Assembly (NCBI GenBank): GCA_047495785.1
Contig: JBLDXI010000019.1
Coordinates: 930,001 to 994,000 of the forward strand
DNA: 64,000 nucleotides
Reading direction: 5' to 3'
Origin: Lepidodermella squamata
Lineage: Eukaryota; Gastrotricha
Shown: positions 58,379 to 64,000 of the stretch, in pieces
Layout of the letters: each line of letters opens with the position of its first letter
Position numbering within the stretch: the first letter of the stretch is position 1
The notes under the pieces: model-generated
Databases searched by the model: none
Told to the model about the DNA's origin: nothing
The model's input: the letters and a program-made list of their open reading frames with translations, nothing else
Position numbers and translations under genes: made by a program

Positions 58379-61300
58379 CTAATGAGCGGCCTGTCCACTG
58401 GGCAACTGGGTAACGACAAGGTTCGGCAAGCCGTAGCAGACCATAGTAAACTGCTGTCGAGATGGCCCATCTGGAATCTGGGTAGTAGACGGCTTCGAGC
58501 CATCCCCGCCCGCTGAACCCGGTTGAGGCAATTCGCCGGGAACTGCTAACGAGTCCTGGCGCATATCAGCCTTGGTGTGCTCAGTTTTCGACTTCAAAGT
58601 ATCGGCAACAGTGGCCGCGCCAGTGTTTTTCGGCTCCGGCGGAGGATTCAACACCAAATCGATTCCTTCTTGAGACCTGAAAAATTAGGGAAATTTAATT
58701 AAAAATCTGGTAAAAAACAATTGAAATTTACATGGTATTCATCACTCGGATGACTTGGCCAGTGGTCAACCCAGCGCCTAGTAGCAGGTTGATGATATTA
58801 GCCGTAGACTGGGCCTGATCGGTGACTGATCTCATGCTCCTCGCGCCTACAATACTGCGAATACCCGCAAGCGCCATTAAACCAGCTGCACTGACCGGCT
58901 TTTCAAGCGCTAAATGAATACCCGTTTTCTCCAAGTCGAGTTTCGACTGGCGAGAAACTGAATTAGGAGTTTGTGTCAGATCGAATGACATGAGAAGCCA
59001 GAGACCCGGCGCGCTGAGAATGCCAAGCTTTTCAGGCGATAGCGAGGACGAGATGAACTCAGTGCCGTAGTAAATGAAACCACTAGCGCCGTCTCGAATG
59101 TACGCCTCCCACTCACCCGGGCTCGGGGTGTGATCCGACCCGGTCACGCCTACCCAGCGTTGCATAAAAGAGGTGCCGTATTTTTCGGAGAGGGTCTGGA
59201 AAACAGCGCTAGGCGCCGTGGCTTCTTCTGGCCAGTAGTCGAGCCCAACATCCACAAAATATCTGAACGAATGGGTGTCGACAGGTAAGACACCCACAGC
59301 TGGTAATTGCCGGGAGACGGAAACTTTTTCTAACAAAATTCGAAAAATTGTCTAAAAAGTGTGAAATTTACTTAAAATAGCTAACCAGCTCCTTTTCCTC
59401 CAGCCGGGGGAGCCGCTGGCTTTTTTGCACCAGCCAAATCCCGAAGAGCTGGAACTCGAGATGGTAATTTCGGCGCTTTAGACGTTTTCTTCGCGCCGTC
59501 TTCATCAGTAGCCGCCGGTTCCAGCGTGACGTCGTCCTTGAAGCGGTGCCATAGTAGTTCCATCGAAAAATCGCGACCAATCGCAGCGAATGGGGCACGT
59601 CGAATCAAATCAGCGGCTTCAAGGGGTAACTCGAGGAGGGCTGGATCTGCGACGATCATCAGAGTTTCCGGCGGGTAAGTTTCTGCGGTGGGCGCAACAG
59701 TGGCAGGTGGCGGGGCTGGCGCTGGCGGAACGGGTGATTTCGCACCCTTACCGCCTTTCCCACCATCGCCCGGACCAGCTCCAGTCGCACTGGCCATGCG
59801 AACAGGTCTAAAATAACGAAAAAAAAATAAAAAATAAAAATGAATAATTATTATTCATTCTCAAGGCAAAACCATGCAACACATCAAAAATTAAGGTAGA
59901 TCAGTTATAGTTATTAATCTTCAGGTTCGTTGTCTGAAGGTTTTTCTTCCTCTTCTTCTTCAACTTCATCTTCTTCAGGTACAGTTTCCTCATCTTTGCC
60001 GTACAATGGATTTTCGAATGAAATGTCGCTTTTTGGCTTCCGAGTCTTTCGTAACTTGCTTTTCGAAGCCAATTTTCTGGCTATATTTTGCAGAGAAGAC
60101 GACGCCTGTTGCGGGTCAGATTGATGAATTCGAACTTCAGCCACAGTATCAACTATGTCACTTTCGGCCCAAGTGTCAGTAACTTGGTCAATTTTAGCAA
60201 CGTTTTCCGGTTCATTCGTTGTTCTAGACGGAATTTCTTCCTCATTTTCACCGAAACGAGCGTAGCTCGATGATGGAACAGCTTCTTCAACGATAGTAAT
60301 AGCCTTAGATGCCAGCGCTGATAAACGTGGCTTTAGTTTCAGCTTCCTAGCCCTCTCAGCCAAAGCGCCTGAAACTAGACTAAAACCTCGTGGGAAGGTC
60401 GAATCGTCACTTTGAGGCGGGTCATTCAACTCAGATTGCGTTGGCTGAATCCCGACGGCGTACGAACTAGTTGTCATTTCAAGGGGACTTTCACGCCGAT
60501 TTGTCGCGGTAATGAAATCTCTGATCTGCCGCCCGGAATTCGCCGTGAAGTCAACACAAGCCGCGCCGGCTCGGCGAACTGGTTCGAGCCTATTTCGAAA
60601 CCACATATAGACAGTTAGACCGAAGAGACAGCTGAAAATTGCGACGATCACAGTCACATAAATCGGCGTCGAATTCGTTTCGGATGTTGCCTGAGATGAA
60701 ATTTTCTCCGAATTCGGATGAGTTGCCTCAATACTTCGAACACTCAACTCAGACTCTAAAATCGATATTAAATCTTGTTCCAAGGTCGCGATCCGTCGGG
60801 CTTGAGTTGCCGACGGAAAGTCAGTAATTAAATGGAGAAAAACTGACAGCTGGCCGAGTTTCAAACTTTGCCTAGTTAGAGACATAGTAGCACCAGCGTG
60901 TTGTAGTAACGATGCAATCGAACTAGCCGCCTTGTTAATTCGACTTTCTTGCCGACGAAATCGCTTCAACCGCGAATTCACGCCTGGATTAACAGCAGAC
61001 TCGGCGATTTTTTGCATGAATTCAAATGTGTCGAGATTTTCAGGCAATGCCACGTCGTGAATTAGGCCACATTTATTAGCCAAGGGGCAACAACTTCCGA
61101 ACGGTTTAACCCTGAGTGAATAGCCAGAGGGACATTTAGGAGGCTTATCAGACCTGCAGTCTTCGTCCTCAACGAAAGCGCAAACCATTTCGTTAACCTG
61201 ACTTGAGGCCAGCTCGCAGGTATCAGGTAAGGACGGCAATGTCCTTTCGAAAACAATGCGAGAAAATGAGCTAAGAAAGTTTATTTGACCCATCCCATGA

Positions 61301-64000
61301 TTTCGGTCATAAGCCGGTAGAAAATCGTTACTATAATCAGGCTCGTTCTCAGAATTCCACTCGTTGTGCCCGACATGTAAACTCGACAACGAGATTGGGA
61401 AAATTCCGGGTCCTAAATCGATCCAATAAAATTGACCGGGTGAAAATGACACAGAATCACTCTGACACGGGATTTCCATCAAATGCGGCAGGAAAACAAC
61501 GGAAGAATTAGCGCAAAGGGTTTGGCAAATCAGGGCGTCTTCGCTGCTCAAAACGCTGAAATGGCACCAACTGGACGGGTCAAACCAAGGCCAATACTTG
61601 TTACCAGTATATCGTTTTTCGACAACAGCCCCGCAATCTTCCGCTCCGAATTCGATTCTGCTATCAGGGCCGAGGAGAATTTTAGCGTTATCGGCTGGCA
61701 AAATTAGGGTATTAACGCGATCGATAGGGTGATTTAGTACGACGGGAGAGAAACTGGCGAGACTGCCTGGAAAAATTATTTCCGACTGAGCGTGGCAAGT
61801 TGCGTGGTCCTCGCCCATCTCCCAATTCAAGGCGGACGACCAAACTGAAGATCTATCAGAGTTCCATACGAGATTTCTGATGCAAGATACGAGACATAAA
61901 AAGGTGGTAAGAGCAAGAAGGACGACACTCCAAGAAAACAGTAGGATTTGCATTTCACGTGTCAGGGTGCAAATTTCGGTATCAACGAGAGGCGAAATTT
62001 ACAGCTGAAATATTTGCATCCTGTCGGCACTGACCGAGACGAACTGAAATCCCCGACTACTCATATATTTATAATATAACCAGAAGCGCATGCAATTAAG
62101 CGTTAAACCATGCGATGTATTCATAACACATGCGGGGTAGTCGGAGTTCTTACTTTGTCTCCTTTGATTTAGGTTGCAACAAGTGAATAGGCCTATGAAG
62201 CCAGCATAAAATTTGGCAAAAAAAAATAATTTTTACAAAATATAACTTTAGTTAAATTGGATTTTGTTATCGAAGTCATACCGTAGTGAAGGTAAGAGTT
62301 GCCTGAGTATAGGCTCCAGATAGCAATCGAGCGCCTCCAATTGTTCGTGGAATTCTTCTTCGATTTGTTCGATTTCACGCTGTCGCTCAGCTTCATCCGC
62401 ATCTCCATCCTCGGCGATAACATCCCCGAGATCTTCAGGCACTCTCGGTAAAGCCACCTCAGTACATGCTGCCTCATGGGGCTGGCTAGGTGGTTTTGAG
62501 CCATCACCGCCCGTAGCACTCATTTTCTGGCGCTTCATCACAACATCAGCCTGAGAAAAAATAAAGAAAATGGCATTTTTTTTCGTGAAATTATCACCGC
62601 AAACAACTTTCAAGTTAAAAAAATATGAGAAGTAAAAAATATTTAAAAAATGATCAAAATCGTAAAATATTTAAATTTCGATTAAACTTCGGATTTCAAT
62701 CGTTAAATTTTCGAATTTTTATAATTTTAAATTCAAATAATTTTTATCAATTTTCTCAAATTAATTTTTAAATTTCTGAAAAATAATCTTTTAGGTGATC
62801 TCGAAGTAAGGTAAGAAATAACTGAATTTACCTGGTATCGATGTTTTAGGCTGATCTGGCCGACTTTGGAATCGGCAGACCGCCATCCGCCCAGCAGTAG
62901 GTCAAATTGACTGGAACCGAGCTCCAACCTCGCAACCCTAGCGCTCGACGCCTGTTGCGCCGCTGCCGCCTGAGCAGCAGCCGCCGCAGCCGCGCCAGGC
63001 GCCTGGTTCTTCTTACCCGCCCCGGCTGCTTCTTTCGGCGGTTTGCCACTCTGCCGCTCGGGAATGGCCGCGTACAAATACCGGTGATCGGGCGAGTGTT
63101 GCAGGATTAAAAACGTGAAATTCGGCGGGAAATCTTTCATAATTTCCTGCTGATTCTGCGACAGCACCAGGCGCCGCCAAGCCATTGACTTCTGCTCCAG
63201 CAATTTGATTACATTCCGATACAGCGGGGATGACATTAAATTTGTCTCAACGGAATATTTCTCAAAATTTTTCAGTTGATTCAAGAGAGACGCCTGAAGA
63301 GAGGCGTTTGTATCAGGTTGGGACAGCCATACTAAATCGTCCAGATACAACGACGCTGAGCAGTTTTGATGTACCATCAAGTAATAAGCGCTCATCGACG
63401 GTTCCATTTGACCGAACAACTCGACCAGTTGGATCGATGCGGCTGCACAAACTTTCCGATTGCCGATTTTTAGGGACAGGGTAACCGCTTGCTGTAAAAA
63501 TTCGCAGGCTTGAGCGAGGTAGCGCTTTGAACGATCCAATGCTTTTGCGTTTTCTGACAACATTACTTCAAGGTTGTGAACGTCCATGGCCGTTAGTTGC
63601 CGCTGTTCCCCATCCGCATCGACTATATCGACTTCAGGCGGCGGTGGGGGTGGTTGATCTGATGTCAAAGCCAATGTTGTAGAAGTGAGCTGTTCGGATA
63701 GCGTTATTGTGCCCCGAGTCGTTCCTGGTTCTAAAGTAGGTACTTGAGGTGGGGTAGCAGCTGCTGTTTGCCGAGACAGCGGTCGCGGCGATTCGCCCTC
63801 TGGAGCGGAGGCGGGTTTGGCGACGGGTACTTGGTTATCGATTACAATACCGCGCTGCGTCACTTCCCACTGAATAGGCGGATCTGGTGAGCAAATCTGA
63901 GCCGATAACAGCGATAATTTGCCGAGTAAACCAAGAACTTCTGCTTTCATGTTCGCAGTATGTGTCGAGAAATGGAATGCAGTTTTCAGCCATGCGAATA
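58379..64000 (-). CDS. CFAP46: CFAP46 (ciliary central-pair protein), 3' portion
   Basis: The gene is cut by the window end; the frame is open to position 64000. Visible exons are 64000-62832, 62550-62282, 59807-59386, 59329-58732 and 58676-58379, giving 917 residues plus stop. Motifs like the CFAP46 (TTC40) C terminus are DPALLELPLEAADL, IGRDFSMELLWHRF, PSPGEWEAYIRDGASGFIYYGTE and the C-terminal LLGAGLTTGQVIRV. Ala/Pro/Gly-rich low-complexity linkers lie at 62.9-63.0 and 59.7 kb. CFAP46 belongs to the C1d projection of the axonemal central pair and helps control waveform. All phases agree across the 2,474-nt intron (62281-59808), which contains the complete amnionless gene. If the CTACG/GTATGA donor were not used, the exon would end at a stop at 62250. 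Confidence 0.82.
59914..61953 (-). CDS. AMN: Amnionless homologue
   Basis: A single exon of 679 residues (human AMN 453). A signal peptide (about 1-25) is followed by a Trp/Cys-rich ectodomain: LVWNSDRSSVWSSALNWEMG, then CGAVVEKRY...WFDPSSWC and CCPLANKCG. A membrane helix lies around 440-460 (VTVIVAIFSCLFGLTVYMWF). The cytoplasmic tail of about 215 residues contains FENPLY, an FxNPxF/Y endocytic signal like those in AMN, and ends in an acidic run. Amnionless escorts and anchors cubilin for endocytic uptake (nephrocytes and kidney). The tail is longer than usual. The gene lies within a CFAP46 intron on the same strand, with about 330 bp upstream and 105 bp downstream before the CFAP46 splice sites. 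Confidence 0.88.
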   Translation of the reverse strand: MQILLFSWSVVLLALTTFLCLVSCIRNLVWNSDRSSVWSSALNWEMGEDHATCHAQSEIIFPGSLASFSPVVLNHPIDRVNTLILPADNAKILLGPDSRIEFGAEDCGAVVEKRYTGNKYWPWFDPSSWCHFSVLSSEDALICQTLCANSSVVFLPHLMEIPCQSDSVSFSPGQFYWIDLGPGIFPISLSSLHVGHNEWNSENEPDYSNDFLPAYDRNHGMGQINFLSSFSRIVFERTLPSLPDTCELASSQVNEMVCAFVEDEDCRSDKPPKCPSGYSLRVKPFGSCCPLANKCGLIHDVALPENLDTFEFMQKIAESAVNPGVNSRLKRFRRQESRINKAASSIASLLQHAGATMSLTRQSLKLGQLSVFLHLITDFPSATQARRIATLEQDLISILESELSVRSIEATHPNSEKISSQATSETNSTPIYVTVIVAIFSCLFGLTVYMWFRNRLEPVRRAGAACVDFTANSGRQIRDFITATNRRESPLEMTTSSYAVGIQPTQSELNDPPQSDDSTFPRGFSLVSGALAERARKLKLKPRLSALASKAITIVEEAVPSSSYARFGENEEEIPSRTTNEPENVAKIDQVTDTWAESDIVDTVAEVRIHQSDPQQASSSLQNIARKLASKSKLRKTRKPKSDISFENPLYGKDEETVPEEDEVEEEEEEKPSDNEPED

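Overview
The window is nuclear DNA from a small-genome invertebrate animal. Evidence for this: genes on both strands with short introns (often 45-60 nt, GT...TTTTCAG/TTTAG), polyadenylation-type ends, and metazoan-only families (achaete-scute bHLH, LIM-only, nicotinic-type receptor, bark beetle, amnionless, DPY-19). A CFAP46-type axonemal gene means the animal still builds motile axonemes, which argues against a nematode. A compact ecdysozoan such as a tardigrade is one possibility, but the sequence does not settle it. All exon joins below were worked out by hand from splice signals, reading frame and family resemblance; there was no transcript data and no database search.

Layout. 1-2430: repeats plus two unrecognised ORFs, the first cut by a short palindrome. 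3251-5410 (+): orphan protein with a GIY-YIG-like C terminus. 5.4-7.0 kb: decayed transposon-like repeats. 7072-8601 (+): two related small membrane proteins. 9452-11941 (-): Cys-loop receptor of nicotinic type. 12313-13597 (-): histone H2A with a very long acidic N-terminal extension. 14498-15554 (+): ASCL-type bHLH. 15860-18712 (-): PNISR-like SR-related protein. 19008-22334 (-): OPA1. 22944-25262 (-): CNOT2. 26205-26375: large fold-back repeat. 26640-27683 (+): two-domain fluoride channel (FEX/CrcB). 28204-30908 (+): DPY-19 C-mannosyltransferase with a possible alternative first exon. 31704-32625 (-): LIM-only protein. 35491-38326 (-): dymeclin. 38.3-43.2 kb: gene-poor, hairpin-rich stretch. 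43186-53085 (-): bark beetle homologue, about 3,000 residues. 53638-55534 (+): CCDC181/MAP9-like coiled-coil protein. 56380-58182 (+): synaptotagmin-like tandem-C2 protein. 58379-64000 (-): 3' part of CFAP46, with amnionless (59914-61953, same strand) lying inside one of its introns.

The genes are mostly unrelated housekeeping, membrane and developmental functions and do not form a pathway. The strongest items for follow-up are the acidic-extended H2A, the animal fluoride channel with its nearby fold-back element, the same-strand nesting of amnionless within CFAP46, the altered pore motif of the nicotinic-type receptor, the two-paralogue membrane protein family and the hairpin cluster at 41.86-42.53 kb.
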